Positions 24,128 through 33,532 of a stretch of 64,000 bases of DNA are shown here, piece after piece. The position numbers were made by a program, and so were the translations under genes. The notes below the pieces were generated by a model. That model was not told where the DNA came from. It saw only the letters and a list, made by a program, of their open reading frames with translations, and made no database searches. The stretch's first letter is position 1. Each line of letters begins with the position of its first letter. The stretch comes from Mesorhizobium sp. 1M-11 (GTDB lineage: Bacteria > Pseudomonadota > Alphaproteobacteria > Rhizobiales > Rhizobiaceae). The stretch is taken from contig NZ_LJSD01000074.1 in the NCBI RefSeq assembly GCF_001303895.1, positions 62,001-126,000 of the forward strand, written 5' to 3'.

Positions 24128-24979
24128 ATGAGAACATTTACAACAACGGTAGCCGTCGCCGGTTTCGCGCTGGGTATTTTGGCTGCCACGACCGTCGGCA
24201 GCCGTGCCGACGACAGCAAGCTCGAACAACTGAAGAGCCAGGGTTTTGCCCGCCTGGCGATCGCCAATGAGCCGCCCTATACGGCGGTCGCGGCAGACGG
24301 CAAGGTTTCGGGCGCCGCTCCCGACGTCGCGCGGGAGATCTTCAAGCGTCTCGGCGTGGCCGACGTCGCCGCCTCGATCTCCGAATATGGAGCGATGATC
24401 CCGGGTCTTCAGGCCGGACGCTTCGACGTCGTGACCGCAGGCCTGTTCATGAAGCCCGAGCGTTGCGCCGCCGTCGCCTATTCCGAGCCGGTGCTGTGCG
24501 ATGCCGAAGCCATGCTGGTGAAGAAGGGCAATCCCAAGGGCTTCAAGAGCTACGAGGATGTCGCCAAGGACACCGCCGCCACTATCGGCGCGCCGGGCGG
24601 CGGCACCGAGGAGAAGCTGGCGCTGAACGCCGGCGTGCCGCGCGACCGTGTCATCGTGGTGCCGGATGGCCAGAGCGGCATCAAGATGCTGCAGGACGGC
24701 CGCATCGACGCCTATTCGCTGCCGGTGCTTTCCATCAACGACTTGATGAAGAAGGCCAACGATCCGAACCTCGAGGTCATCGCGCCGGTGCAGGGCGCGC
24801 CCGTCTATTGCGATGGTGCTGCCTTCAACAAGAAGGACACGGCACTGCGCGATGCCTTCGACGTCGAGCTGGCGAAGATGAAGAAGTCCGGGGAGTTCGC
24901 CAAGATCGTCGAGCCCTACGGTTTCTCTGCCAAGGCGGCACTGTCGACGACGCGCGACAAGCTCTGCGCGGCGAAGTGA
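24128..24979 (+). CDS. ehuB: Ectoine/hydroxyectoine ABC transporter substrate-binding protein
   Basis: This 283-residue periplasmic protein of the polar amino acid binding class has a signal peptide (TTTVAVAGFALGILAATTVG, cut near SRA-DD). The ligand-cleft segments are ANEPPYTAV, GAMIPGLQAGRFDVVTAGLFMKPERC and IGAPGGGTEEKLA. The start at 24128 follows GGGAACA. EhuB of S. meliloti binds ectoine and hydroxyectoine; the same role is inferred from the operon. A RIME-type repeat separates it from ehuC. Confidence 0.9.
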   Translation: MRTFTTTVAVAGFALGILAATTVGSRADDSKLEQLKSQGFARLAIANEPPYTAVAADGKVSGAAPDVAREIFKRLGVADVAASISEYGAMIPGLQAGRFDVVTAGLFMKPERCAAVAYSEPVLCDAEAMLVKKGNPKGFKSYEDVAKDTAATIGAPGGGTEEKLALNAGVPRDRVIVVPDGQSGIKMLQDGRIDAYSLPVLSINDLMKKANDPNLEVIAPVQGAPVYCDGAAFNKKDTALRDAFDVELAKMKKSGEFAKIVEPYGFSAKAALSTTRDKLCAAK

Positions 24980-24994
24980 GACTTGGCATCCTTC

Positions 24995-25117
24995 CTTCTT
25001 CCCGTTCACGGGGAGAAGGTGGCCCGAAGGGCCGGATGAGGAGCTGTGTCCGTTTTGAGAAGTTCATGCCACCCCTCATCTGCCTGCCGGCATCTTCTCC
25101 CCGTGAACGGGGAGAAG
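24995..25117. repeat. RIME-type intergenic mosaic element
   Basis: Two palindromes frame the element: one at 24995-25018 (CTTCTTCCCG...GGGGAGAAG) and a perfect one at 25094-25117 (CTTCTCCCCGT...GGGGAGAAG). Between them lie GGTGGCCCGAAGGGCCGGATGAG and a CCCTCATCTGCC block. This is the layout of the rhizobial intergenic mosaic element RIME1. It lies inside an operon, between ehuB and ehuC, and should fold in the mRNA. Confidence 0.8.
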
Positions 25118-25154
25118 AGCGCAGTGATCCCGTTTTCATCAACCGGAAGACGCT

Positions 25155-25814
25155 ATGACCGCCTGGTCCGGATATCTCGACCTGATTTTGCAAGGAGCGC
25201 TGGTCACCATCAAGCTGACGCTGATGGGGTCGGTGCTGGCGCTCATCATGGCGTTCCTGGCCGGGCTTGGCCGGCTCTCGCGTTTCTTCGCGGTGCGTGC
25301 GCTGGCCACGGTCTATATCGAGTTCTTTCGCGGGACCTCGATCTTCGTCCAGCTCTTCTGGGCCTATTTCGTCCTGCCCATCCTCGGCTTCGAACTCACG
25401 CCGCTGCAGGCCGGTGTGCTCGCGCTCGGCCTCAATGTCGGCGCCTATGCGGCCGAGGTCGTGCGCGGTGCCGTGCAGTCCATCGGCAAGGAACAATATG
25501 AAGCCTGCACGGCGCTCAATCTCGGCCGTTGGCAAGGCATGCGTCACGTCATCCTGCCGCAGGCCTTCCTGGTCATGCTGCCGACCTTCTGCAACAATGC
25601 CATCGAGCTGCTCAAGGCCACTTCGGTGGTGTCGCTGATCTCGCTGGCCGACCTGACGTTCCAGGCGCAGGTGGTCCGTGCCCAGACCGGCAACACGCTG
25701 GTGCCGTTCGCCACCATCCTCATCATCTATTTCGTGCTGGCGTTGCTGATTTCCTGGGGCACGCGCCGCCTGGAACGCCGCCTGTCGCGCGGTCTCGACG
25801 GAGTGCGCGTCTGA
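25155..25814 (+). CDS. ehuC: Ectoine/hydroxyectoine ABC transporter permease
   Basis: This 219-residue His/Glu/Gln-type inner-membrane permease begins LDLILQGALVTIKLTLMGSV and carries the EAA-type loop QYEACTALNLGRWQGMRHVILPQ. Its stop codon overlaps the ATG of ehuD (TGATG). It forms the membrane channel with EhuD. Confidence 0.9.
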   Translation: MTAWSGYLDLILQGALVTIKLTLMGSVLALIMAFLAGLGRLSRFFAVRALATVYIEFFRGTSIFVQLFWAYFVLPILGFELTPLQAGVLALGLNVGAYAAEVVRGAVQSIGKEQYEACTALNLGRWQGMRHVILPQAFLVMLPTFCNNAIELLKATSVVSLISLADLTFQAQVVRAQTGNTLVPFATILIIYFVLALLISWGTRRLERRLSRGLDGVRV

Positions 25815-26473
25815 TGGAATGGGATTGGGCCTTCGTTCGCGAGATCATGCCGACCCTCCTCGAGGGGGTGAAGATCACCATCCTGGCGACCATTCTGGGC
25901 TCCGCGCTGGCGGCGGCACTCGGACTTGCCATCGCGCTTCTGCGGCGCTCGGAGAACCGGATCGTCTCGCGCACGGTCGGCTTCCTCGCCGAATTCATCC
26001 GCGGCACGCCGCTCCTGGTCCAGCTCTACTTCATCTTCTACGTACTGCCGGATTTCGGTCTGTTGCTGCCGCCGCTGACGGCGGGCGTCATCGGGCTTGG
26101 CCTGCACTACGGCACCTATGCGGCCGAGGTCTATCGCGCCGGCATCGACAACGTGCCGCGTGGGCAATGGGAAGCGGCCAAGGCCTGCAACCTCAACGGC
26201 CGCCAGACCTGGACGCACATCATCCTGCCGCAGGCGATCCCGCCGATGATCCCGGCGCTGGCCAACTATTTCATCGCTATGTTCAAGGAAACGCCGCTGC
26301 TTTCGGCCATCACCGTGCTGGAACTGATGAACCAGGCCAAAAGCGTCGCCAACACCTACTACCGCTATGTCGAGCCGATGACGCTGGTTGGCGCCTTCTT
26401 CCTGGTGATCAGCCTGTTCTCGGTGGTGCTGCTGCGATGGCTGGAACGGCGCTACGGCAAGGTGGAGAGATAG
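25814..26473 (+). CDS. ehuD: Ectoine/hydroxyectoine ABC transporter permease
   Basis: This 219-residue partner permease has the FIRGTPLLVQLYFIFYVLP segment and the EAA loop QWEAAKACNLNGRQTWTHIILPQ. The start overlaps ehuC by one base. eutA follows two bases after its stop, joining transport and catabolism in one operon. Confidence 0.9.
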   Translation: MEWDWAFVREIMPTLLEGVKITILATILGSALAAALGLAIALLRRSENRIVSRTVGFLAEFIRGTPLLVQLYFIFYVLPDFGLLLPPLTAGVIGLGLHYGTYAAEVYRAGIDNVPRGQWEAAKACNLNGRQTWTHIILPQAIPPMIPALANYFIAMFKETPLLSAITVLELMNQAKSVANTYYRYVEPMTLVGAFFLVISLFSVVLLRWLERRYGKVER

Positions 26474-26475
26474 AC

Positions 26476-27249
26476 ATGGCACCCGATATCCACCTGCATC
26501 CGGACCGTCCGGCGCTCGACCCGCGCCCGCTGGAAAAGCGCGTCGGCCTGATCATCCTGGCGACCGATCACACCACCGAGCCGGACTATCGGCGCATGGT
26601 GGCGAGCGAGCGTATCGGCGTCTATGTCGCGCGCGTCGCCTACGCCAACCCGACCACGCCGCAAAACCTGCGCAAGATGCAGCCGGCCTTGACCGAGGCC
26701 GCCGCTCTTATCCTGCCGGACGAGAAGCTCGACGCCATCTGCTATTCCTGCACCTCGGCCTCGGTCGTGATCGGCGACCTCGAGATCGAGGCCGCGATAC
26801 AAGCCGCCAAGCCCGGCGTGGCCGTGGTGACGCCGCCGATGGCGGCCATGCAGGGACTGAGGACATTGGGCGCCAAGACCATCAGTGTGCTCACGCCCTA
26901 CACAGTCGAGACCAGCCAGCCGATGGCGGATTATTTTGTCCGCCACGGTTTCAACATCGCGTCCTTCACTTGCCTCGGCTTCGACGATGATCGCGAGATG
27001 GCGCGTATCGCGCCTTCGGCGCTGGTCGATCTGGCGCGCCAGGCCATGCATGCCGATGCGGAAGCTTTGTTCGTGTCGTGCACGGCGCTGCGCTCGGCAC
27101 TCGCGGCCGTCGCGATCGAGGAGGCCATCGGTCGGCCCGTCGTCACGTCCAACCAGGCGAGCGCCTGGAATTGCCTCAGGCTCTGTGGCGACGATACCCC
27201 CCATCCCGAATGGGGTCGGCTGATGACCAGCCCCTTGCCGCGCGGCTGA
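26476..27249 (+). CDS. eutA: EutA, Asp/Glu racemase-superfamily protein of hydroxyectoine use
   Basis: This 257-residue protein is related to maleate isomerase and arylmalonate decarboxylase. Two cysteine motifs, CYSCTSAS and VSCTALR, provide the expected catalytic pair. EutABC together are thought to convert 5-hydroxyectoine to ectoine; the exact step done by EutA is not proven. It is tightly packed between ehuD and eutB. Confidence 0.88.
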   Translation: MAPDIHLHPDRPALDPRPLEKRVGLIILATDHTTEPDYRRMVASERIGVYVARVAYANPTTPQNLRKMQPALTEAAALILPDEKLDAICYSCTSASVVIGDLEIEAAIQAAKPGVAVVTPPMAAMQGLRTLGAKTISVLTPYTVETSQPMADYFVRHGFNIASFTCLGFDDDREMARIAPSALVDLARQAMHADAEALFVSCTALRSALAAVAIEEAIGRPVVTSNQASAWNCLRLCGDDTPHPEWGRLMTSPLPRG

Positions 27250-27254
27250 CAGCC

Positions 27255-28235
27255 ATGGATGCAGTCACCTTCCAGCACATCCTTGCCGCGCGCGATCATA
27301 TCGTGGGCAAGGTCGCCGCGACGCCGGTCGTGGTTTCGGCCAGCTTATCGGAGCGCTTCGGCGTCCCGGTGCATCTCAAGCTCGAGCATCGCCAGACGAC
27401 TGGTAGTTTCAAGCTGCGCGGCGCTTCCAATGCGATCGCGTGGCTCGGCGCCGAAGACAGGAAACGCGGCGTCGTCGCCGCTTCGACCGGCAATCACGGC
27501 CGCGCGCTCAGCTTTGCGGCGAAGCTGGAAGGCATGCGCGCCGTCATCTGCATGTCGAAGCTGGTGCCGGCCAACAAGGTCGAGGAGATCCGGCGTCTAG
27601 GTGCCGAGATCCGCATCGTCGGCAACAGCCAGGACGATGCCCAGGTCGAAGTCGATCGGCTGGTGGCCGAAGAGGGGCTGGTCATGGTGCCGCCCTTCGA
27701 CCATCCGGCGGTGATCGCCGGGCAGGGCACGCTCGGGCTCGAGATCGTGAGCGACGTTGCCGATGTCGCGACCGTGCTGGTGCCGCTGTCCGGCGGTGGG
27801 TTGGCGGCAGGCATCGCCGCGGCGGTGAAAGGCGCCAAGCCGGACACGAGGATCATCGGCATTTCGATGCAGCGCGGTGCGGCCATGAAGGCCAGCCTCG
27901 ATGCCGGACGGCCGGTGAAAGTCGAGGAAGTGCCGACCCTGGCGGACTCGCTCGGCGGCGGCATCGGCCTGGACAACCGGCTGACCTTTTCCATGTGCCG
28001 CGACCTGCTCGACGATGTCGTGCTGCTGTCCGAAGCGGAGATCGCCGCCGGCATCACGCACGCCTACAGCCAGGAACGCGAGATCGTCGAAGGGGCCGGC
28101 GCGGTCGGCATCGCGGCGCTGCTGGCCGGCAAGGTCAAATCGCATGGCCCGGTCGTGCTGGTGCTCTCCGGTCGCAACATCGACATGGGCCGGCATCGCG
28201 ACATCGTCTGCGGGAAAGAGGAACTGGCGGCATGA
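27255..28235 (+). CDS. eutB: EutB, threonine dehydratase-like PLP enzyme
   Basis: This 326-residue fold-II PLP enzyme has the cofactor lysine in TGSFKLRGASNA and the glycine-rich phosphate-binding loop VPLSGGGLAAG. In hydroxyectoine catabolism it probably removes the hydroxyl group as water. Its stop codon overlaps the ATG of eutC. The assignment to EutB and not to a biosynthetic threonine dehydratase rests on position and on the short length without a regulatory domain. Confidence 0.9.
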   Translation: MDAVTFQHILAARDHIVGKVAATPVVVSASLSERFGVPVHLKLEHRQTTGSFKLRGASNAIAWLGAEDRKRGVVAASTGNHGRALSFAAKLEGMRAVICMSKLVPANKVEEIRRLGAEIRIVGNSQDDAQVEVDRLVAEEGLVMVPPFDHPAVIAGQGTLGLEIVSDVADVATVLVPLSGGGLAAGIAAAVKGAKPDTRIIGISMQRGAAMKASLDAGRPVKVEEVPTLADSLGGGIGLDNRLTFSMCRDLLDDVVLLSEAEIAAGITHAYSQEREIVEGAGAVGIAALLAGKVKSHGPVVLVLSGRNIDMGRHRDIVCGKEELAA

Positions 28236-29224
28236 GGCCAATGACCATCCTCACCGAGACGGACCTGCGCCGTCTCGTCAAACTCGACCTCGAAGCCGTG
28301 GCCTGCGTGGAAAACGCCTTCCGCGCACTCGCCACGGAGAAGGTGGCGATGCCGCCGATCCTCAGGCTCGACATTCCCGAGCATCGAGGCGAGGTCGATG
28401 TGAAGACCGCCTATGTGCCCGGCATCGACGCCTTCGCCATCAAGATCAGTCCCGGTTTCTTCGACAACCCCACGCTCGGCCTGCCGAGCACCAACGGGCT
28501 GATGGTGCTTTTGTCGGCAACGACCGGCGTCACCGAAGCGCTTCTGATCGACAACGGCTATCTCACCGATATCCGCACCGCCGCCGCCGGTGCTGTGGCG
28601 GCAAAACATCTTGCCCGGCCGGATGCTGCAAGAGCTGCCATCTTCGGTGCCGGCATGCAGGCGAAACTGCAGCTCGAAGCGCTGAAGCTGGTGCGGCCGA
28701 TCACGGAAGCCCGCATCTGGGCCCGCGATGCCGCAAGGGCGGAGGCGGCTGCCGGCGAACTGCGCGAGAGGCTGGGCATCGACGTGCGCGCCGAGCCCGA
28801 TGCGGCGGAAGCGGCAGCCGGCGCGGATGTGATCGTGACGACGACACCGGCGACCGAGCCGCTGATCCATGCCGGCTTTGTCTCGGCGGGGCAGCATATC
28901 ACCGCCATGGGTTCCGACGCCGAGCACAAGAACGAGATCGCGCCGGCGGTGATCCGCATGGCTGATCTCTATGTCGCCGACAGCGCCCGGCAGACACGCC
29001 GGCTCGGCGAACTGCACCACGCCATCGACGCCGGTCTGATCGCGGCCGATGCCGAGGTCGCCGAACTCGGCCAGATCATCGCTGGACGCAGGCATGGCCG
29101 CCGCACCGCGGCCGACATCACACTTGCCGATCTTACCGGTACGGGTGTGCAGGATACCGCCATCGCCACGCTCGCGCGGGATCGGGCGAGGGCGGCGGGT
29201 GCCGGAACAATCTTTGAAAGCTGA
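28232..29224 (+). CDS. eutC: EutC, ornithine cyclodeaminase/mu-crystallin family
   Basis: This 330-residue NAD(P)-binding protein has the N-terminal substrate region (VKTAYVPG, LSATTGVTEALLIDNGYLTDIRTAAAGA) and the Rossmann motif FGAGMQA. It is proposed to work with EutB in converting hydroxyectoine to ectoine. The ATG at 28232 overlaps the eutB stop; a second ATG nine bases on is possible. Confidence 0.9.
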   Translation: MRPMTILTETDLRRLVKLDLEAVACVENAFRALATEKVAMPPILRLDIPEHRGEVDVKTAYVPGIDAFAIKISPGFFDNPTLGLPSTNGLMVLLSATTGVTEALLIDNGYLTDIRTAAAGAVAAKHLARPDAARAAIFGAGMQAKLQLEALKLVRPITEARIWARDAARAEAAAGELRERLGIDVRAEPDAAEAAAGADVIVTTTPATEPLIHAGFVSAGQHITAMGSDAEHKNEIAPAVIRMADLYVADSARQTRRLGELHHAIDAGLIAADAEVAELGQIIAGRRHGRRTAADITLADLTGTGVQDTAIATLARDRARAAGAGTIFES

Positions 29225-29261
29225 TGGCCCTGTAAGGGGTCAAAACGAGGAAACTGGAAGA

Positions 29262-30440
29262 ATGCAGCCCAACTTGAAGTTTTCGCGCGAGGAGTATGCG
29301 CAGCGCCTCGCAAAGACACGCGCGGCCATGGAAGCCAAGGGTGTCGATGTGCTGATCTGCTCGGACCCTTCCAACATGGCCTGGCTGACGGGCTATGATG
29401 GCTGGTCCTTCTACGTGCATCAGGCGGTGATCGTGCCGCCGCATGGCGAGCCGATCTGGTACGGGCGCGGCCAGGATGCCAACGGCGCCAAGCGCACCGC
29501 CTATCTGAACCACGACAACATCATCGGCTATGCCGACCACTATGTGCAGTCGACCGAGCGCCACCCCATGGACTATCTCGCCGAACTGCTTGCCAAGCGC
29601 GGCTGGGATGGCAAGCGGATCGGCGTCGAGATGGACAATTACTGGTTCTCGGCCAAGGCCTTCGCGTCGCTGCAGCAGCACCTGCCCAACGCCCGCTTCG
29701 TCGATGCCACCGCGCTGGTCAACTGGCAGCGCGCGGTCAAGAGCGCGACCGAGATCGACTACATGCGCAAGGCCGCCCGAATCGTGGAAGCGATGCACCA
29801 GCGCATCGTCGACAGGATGGAAGTCGGCATGCGCAAATGCGATCTCGTTGCCGAGATCTACGATGCCGGCATCCGTGGCACGGATGGCTTCGGTGGCGAT
29901 TATCCGGCGATCGTGCCGCTGCTGCCGTCGGGCGAGGATGCGTCGGCGCCGCACCTCACCTGGGACGACAAGCCGATGAAGGCGGGCGAGGGCACTTTCT
30001 TCGAGATCGCCGGCTGCTACCACCGCTATCATTGCCCGCTTTCGCGCACCGTCTTCCTCGGCAAGCCGACACAGGCCTTCCTGGACGCCGAGAAGGCGAC
30101 GCTCGAAGGCATGGAGGCCGGCCTGGCGGCAGCGAGGCCCGGCAACACCTGCGAGGACATCGCCAATGCCTTCTTCGCCGTCTTGAAGAAGTACGGCATC
30201 GTCAAGGACAACCGCACCGGCTATCCGATCGGCATCTCCTATCCGCCGGACTGGGGCGAGCGCACCATGAGCCTGCGCCCCGGCGACCGCACCGAGCTCA
30301 AGCCCGGCATGACATTCCATTTCATGACCGGCCTGTGGCTGGAAACGATGGGATTGGAGATCACGGAATCGATCCTGATCACCGAGACCGGGGTCGAGTG
30401 CCTGGCCAACGTGCCGCGCAAGCTGGTGGTGAAGGACTGA
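29262..30440 (+). CDS. eutD: Ectoine hydrolase
   Basis: This 392-residue enzyme has the creatinase/aminopeptidase P (M24) architecture: an N-terminal creatinase domain (to about residue 150) and a C-terminal pita-bread domain with GCYHRYHCPLSRTVF. It opens the ectoine ring, giving mainly N-alpha-acetyl-L-2,4-diaminobutyrate, the EnuR inducer (EutD/DoeA). It is followed two bases later by eutE, its usual partner. Confidence 0.92.
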   Translation: MQPNLKFSREEYAQRLAKTRAAMEAKGVDVLICSDPSNMAWLTGYDGWSFYVHQAVIVPPHGEPIWYGRGQDANGAKRTAYLNHDNIIGYADHYVQSTERHPMDYLAELLAKRGWDGKRIGVEMDNYWFSAKAFASLQQHLPNARFVDATALVNWQRAVKSATEIDYMRKAARIVEAMHQRIVDRMEVGMRKCDLVAEIYDAGIRGTDGFGGDYPAIVPLLPSGEDASAPHLTWDDKPMKAGEGTFFEIAGCYHRYHCPLSRTVFLGKPTQAFLDAEKATLEGMEAGLAAARPGNTCEDIANAFFAVLKKYGIVKDNRTGYPIGISYPPDWGERTMSLRPGDRTELKPGMTFHFMTGLWLETMGLEITESILITETGVECLANVPRKLVVKD

Positions 30441-30442
30441 CG

Positions 30443-31447
30443 ATGTCGCGGCCCTCTCCTATTTCTCCCACGGTCGATTTCGACCGTGGCGGTGTCCAGC
30501 ACGGCTTCCTGCGCCTGCCTTACAGCCGTGACGACTCCGCCTGGGGCTCGGTGATGATCCCGATCTGCGTGGTGAAGAACGGCAGCGGTCCGACCGCACT
30601 GCTCACCGGCGGCAATCATGGCGACGAGTATGAGGGGCCCTTGGCGCTCTACGAACTCGCCCGCACGCTCGACCCGAAGGCGGTCTCCGGCACGGTGATC
30701 ATCGTGCCGGCGATGAACTATCCGGCCTTCCGTGCGGGCACGCGGACCTCGCCTGTCGACAAGGGCAACATGAACCGCAGCTTTCCTGGCCGTCCCGACG
30801 GTACGGTCACGGAGAAGATCGCGGATTACTTCCAGCGTGAACTGCTGCCGCGCGCAGATGTCGTCTTCGACTTCCATTCCGGCGGGCGGACGCTGGATTT
30901 CGTGCCGTTCTGCGCCGCCCATATCCTGCCGGACAAAGCGCAGGAGGCGCGTGCCTTCGCAGCCGTCGAGGCTTTCTCCGCGCCCTTTTCGATGAAGATG
31001 CTCGAGATCGATGCGGTCGGCATGTACGACACCGCCGCGGAGGAGATGGGCAAGGTCTTTGTCACCACCGAGCTTGGTGGCGGCGGCACCTCGCGGGCCG
31101 AAACGGTGCGCATCGCCAGGCGCGGCATCCTGAACGTGCTGCGCCATGAAGGCATCGTTGATGGTGCTGTCGAGAAGACTCCAACTTCCTGGCTCGATAT
31201 GCCTTCAGGCGACTGTTTCTGCTTTGCGGAAGAGGATGGCATGATCGAGACGATGGTCGACCTCGGTGAGCCGATCGATGCCGGTGCCGTGGTCGCGCGC
31301 ATCCATTCGACCGGCCGCACCGGGCAGGCGCCACAGGAGATCAGGGCCAAGATCTCCGGCCTGCTGACGGCCCGGCATTTCCCCGGCCTGGTCAAGGCAG
31401 GGGATTGTGTGTCGGTGGTGGCTGTTGTCGAAGGTGCGCCGGTCTAA
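30443..31447 (+). CDS. eutE: N-alpha-acetyl-L-2,4-diaminobutyrate deacetylase
   Basis: This 334-residue zinc enzyme of the aspartoacylase/succinylglutamate desuccinylase family has the metal motif GGNHGDEYEG and a second histidine in VFDFHSGG. It removes the acetyl group from the EutD product to yield diaminobutyrate (EutE/DoeB). It ends the eut operon, and its stop codon overlaps the stop of the convergent siderophore permease gene by four bases. Confidence 0.92.
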   Translation: MSRPSPISPTVDFDRGGVQHGFLRLPYSRDDSAWGSVMIPICVVKNGSGPTALLTGGNHGDEYEGPLALYELARTLDPKAVSGTVIIVPAMNYPAFRAGTRTSPVDKGNMNRSFPGRPDGTVTEKIADYFQRELLPRADVVFDFHSGGRTLDFVPFCAAHILPDKAQEARAFAAVEAFSAPFSMKMLEIDAVGMYDTAAEEMGKVFVTTELGGGGTSRAETVRIARRGILNVLRHEGIVDGAVEKTPTSWLDMPSGDCFCFAEEDGMIETMVDLGEPIDAGAVVARIHSTGRTGQAPQEIRAKISGLLTARHFPGLVKAGDCVSVVAVVEGAPV

Positions 31448-32484
31448 ATCGTTCTCTTCCGCTTCAGCAGCCAGAGCAGGTAGAGCCCGCCCAACATGCC
31501 TGTGGTCAGGCCCACAGGCATGTTTACGTGAAAGGGTGTGCGCTGGCTGACCAGGTCGGCAAGCAGCAGCAGCACAGTCCCCATCAGTGCCCCACTCATC
31601 AGTGGCAGGTCGGGTGAGGAAGTGAGGCGCCTGGCGAGCTGCGGTCCCGCCAGCGCGACGAAGGCGATCGGACCGGCGGCTGCGGTCGCGATCGCGGTCA
31701 GGCCGACGGCTGCCAGGACCATGGTCAGCCGCGTGCGCTCCGGAGTGACGCCAAGCTGGCTTGCAGTGTCGTCGCTCATCTCCAGCAGGGTCGTTTGACG
31801 GGCGTTGAGGACGACAACGGGAACGATCGCCGCGAAGCCCAATGCCACTGGTATCACATGCGCCCATGTGCGTGTGTTGAGGGAACCGGCCAGCCAGAGC
31901 TGGGCGGCTGCGGCCTGGTCGAGACCACCCTTCACCAGGAGAATGGTGTTGATGCCGGACAGGATCGCGCCGACCCCGACACCGATGAGAACGAGCCGGT
32001 AGCCGCCGGTCGCGCCATTCTTCATGGACAGCATGAGCACGGCGACGGCTGTCGCGACGCAAGAGGCGAACGCCGCAAGAGATACGCCGAGCGGGCCTGC
32101 GTCGAAAAGCATGATCTGCAGGATGGCGCCGGTCGCGGCGCCCGTGGTGAAGCCGATGATGTCGGGCGAGCCGAGGGCGTTGCGCGAAAGCGACTGGAAG
32201 ATCGCGCCGGCCATACCGAGCGCTGCGCCGACCAGCGCAGCCGTAACCAGCCGCGGCAACCGGATGCGCAGGATGATGCGCTCCGCAGTCGGGTTGCCGC
32301 CGGCTCCGAACAGGCTACCGATTACTTCGGACGGGGTTAAGTGCAGCGTTCCGGTTCCAAGCAGCAGGATGCCAAGCATCAGGCCAATCAGCGTGAGTGC
32401 GCCGCAGACCACAACCGCGCGTGGCCGCAGCCGCAACGAGAGGCCGCCGATGCGGAGCCCGATGAGGGAGCCGGGCTGTCTCAT
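31444..32484 (-). CDS. FecCD-type iron-siderophore ABC permease, second subunit
   Basis: This 346-residue hydrophobic protein with about nine or ten spans has the family motifs IRLPRLVTAALVGAALGMAGA, QSLSRNALGSPDIIGFTTGA and AAAGPIAFVALAGPQLAR. It imports a ferric siderophore or related chelate across the inner membrane. Its ATG overlaps the stop of the first permease (ATGA). It is the last gene of the binding protein-permease-permease operon. Confidence 0.92.
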   Translation of the reverse strand: MRQPGSLIGLRIGGLSLRLRPRAVVVCGALTLIGLMLGILLLGTGTLHLTPSEVIGSLFGAGGNPTAERIILRIRLPRLVTAALVGAALGMAGAIFQSLSRNALGSPDIIGFTTGAATGAILQIMLFDAGPLGVSLAAFASCVATAVAVLMLSMKNGATGGYRLVLIGVGVGAILSGINTILLVKGGLDQAAAAQLWLAGSLNTRTWAHVIPVALGFAAIVPVVVLNARQTTLLEMSDDTASQLGVTPERTRLTMVLAAVGLTAIATAAAGPIAFVALAGPQLARRLTSSPDLPLMSGALMGTVLLLLADLVSQRTPFHVNMPVGLTTGMLGGLYLLWLLKRKRTI

Positions 32485-33530
32485 AGCCTGGCCAATCGGT
32501 ATCGGCGCACCACAGCGACGAAGAACGGTCCGCCGACAAGCAGGGCGATGATGCCTGCCGCGACTTCGGCAGGAGCGACGACGACGCGCCCGACGATATC
32601 GGCGCACAGCAGCAGGATTGCCGCAAACAACGCCGAAAAAGGCAATAGCCAACGATGGTCCGGACCGGTCATGAGCCGGGCGATATGGGGTGCGACAAGC
32701 CCGACGAAACCGATCGGTCCGGTGCCCGCTGTCGCCGCACCCGCCAGAAGCATCACGCACAGGCAGGCGAGTACCCATGTCCGGCCAAGCCTGACGCCCA
32801 GCGCCTCGCCGAGGTCACGGCCGAGCGCCACGGCGTTCAGGTCCCTCGAGATGAATAGGGCGACCGCAAGGCCAATCGTCACCGCGACGGCAAGTATGGC
32901 GGCGACATCGAAGCCGCGTCCCTCGATGGAACCGGCCCACCAGTGGCGGAAATCGTCGACCACCTCCAGCGGTGCGTTGAGCATGATGATGCCGGTCAGC
33001 GAACCCAGCATCACGGAAAGGCCGGCACCGGCAAGCACGAGGCGGACCGGATTGGTGCCTGTTTCGTGGGCCTGCCCAAGGATGAAAACGGCAATCCCCG
33101 CCAAGCTCGCACCGACAAAAGCGAACCAGACATACTGGATCATCGCCGTCAGATGGAATGCCGCGATCCCAATGATCACGGCCGTCGCCGCGCCCGCATT
33201 GATGCCGAGCAATCCGGGCTCCGCGAGCGGGTTTCGGGTGATCGCCTGCATGACGGCTCCGGCGATCCCCAGCGCCAGTCCGGCAAGGATCGCCACGATG
33301 GTGCGTGGCACCCGCAATTCCCAGATGACGAGATGCCGGTCATCGAGAGGGTCATAGGCCCGGAACGTATCCAGCAGCTCGGCGAATGGAACCGGTCGCG
33401 AGCCGACGGCCAGGCTGAGCAGGCTGACAACCGCGAGCGTCAGGACCGCACCGGCGAGACCCCAGAGGCGCTTTCGCCGTTGAACAAGCCGAGACGGCCT
33501 CTCGACTTCCCGCCGGTCTCCACGATCCAT
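32481..33530 (-). CDS. FecCD-type iron-siderophore ABC permease, first subunit
   Basis: This 349-residue permease has the motifs LRVPRTIVAILAGLALGIAGA, QAITRNPLAEPGLLGINAGA and GTGPIGFVGLVAPHIAR. It starts two bases after the binding-protein stop and overlaps the second permease. The pair resembles FepD/FepG and FecC/FecD. Confidence 0.92.
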   Translation of the reverse strand: MDRGDRREVERPSRLVQRRKRLWGLAGAVLTLAVVSLLSLAVGSRPVPFAELLDTFRAYDPLDDRHLVIWELRVPRTIVAILAGLALGIAGAVMQAITRNPLAEPGLLGINAGAATAVIIGIAAFHLTAMIQYVWFAFVGASLAGIAVFILGQAHETGTNPVRLVLAGAGLSVMLGSLTGIIMLNAPLEVVDDFRHWWAGSIEGRGFDVAAILAVAVTIGLAVALFISRDLNAVALGRDLGEALGVRLGRTWVLACLCVMLLAGAATAGTGPIGFVGLVAPHIARLMTGPDHRWLLPFSALFAAILLLCADIVGRVVVAPAEVAAGIIALLVGGPFFVAVVRRYRLARL

Positions 33531-33532
33531 GA

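Noticed and set aside
24995..25117. The dense palindromes between ehuB and ehuC were considered as a CRISPR-like array or insertion sequence.
   Set aside because: There are only two palindromes, with no regular spacers and no transposase; the sequence fits a RIME element.
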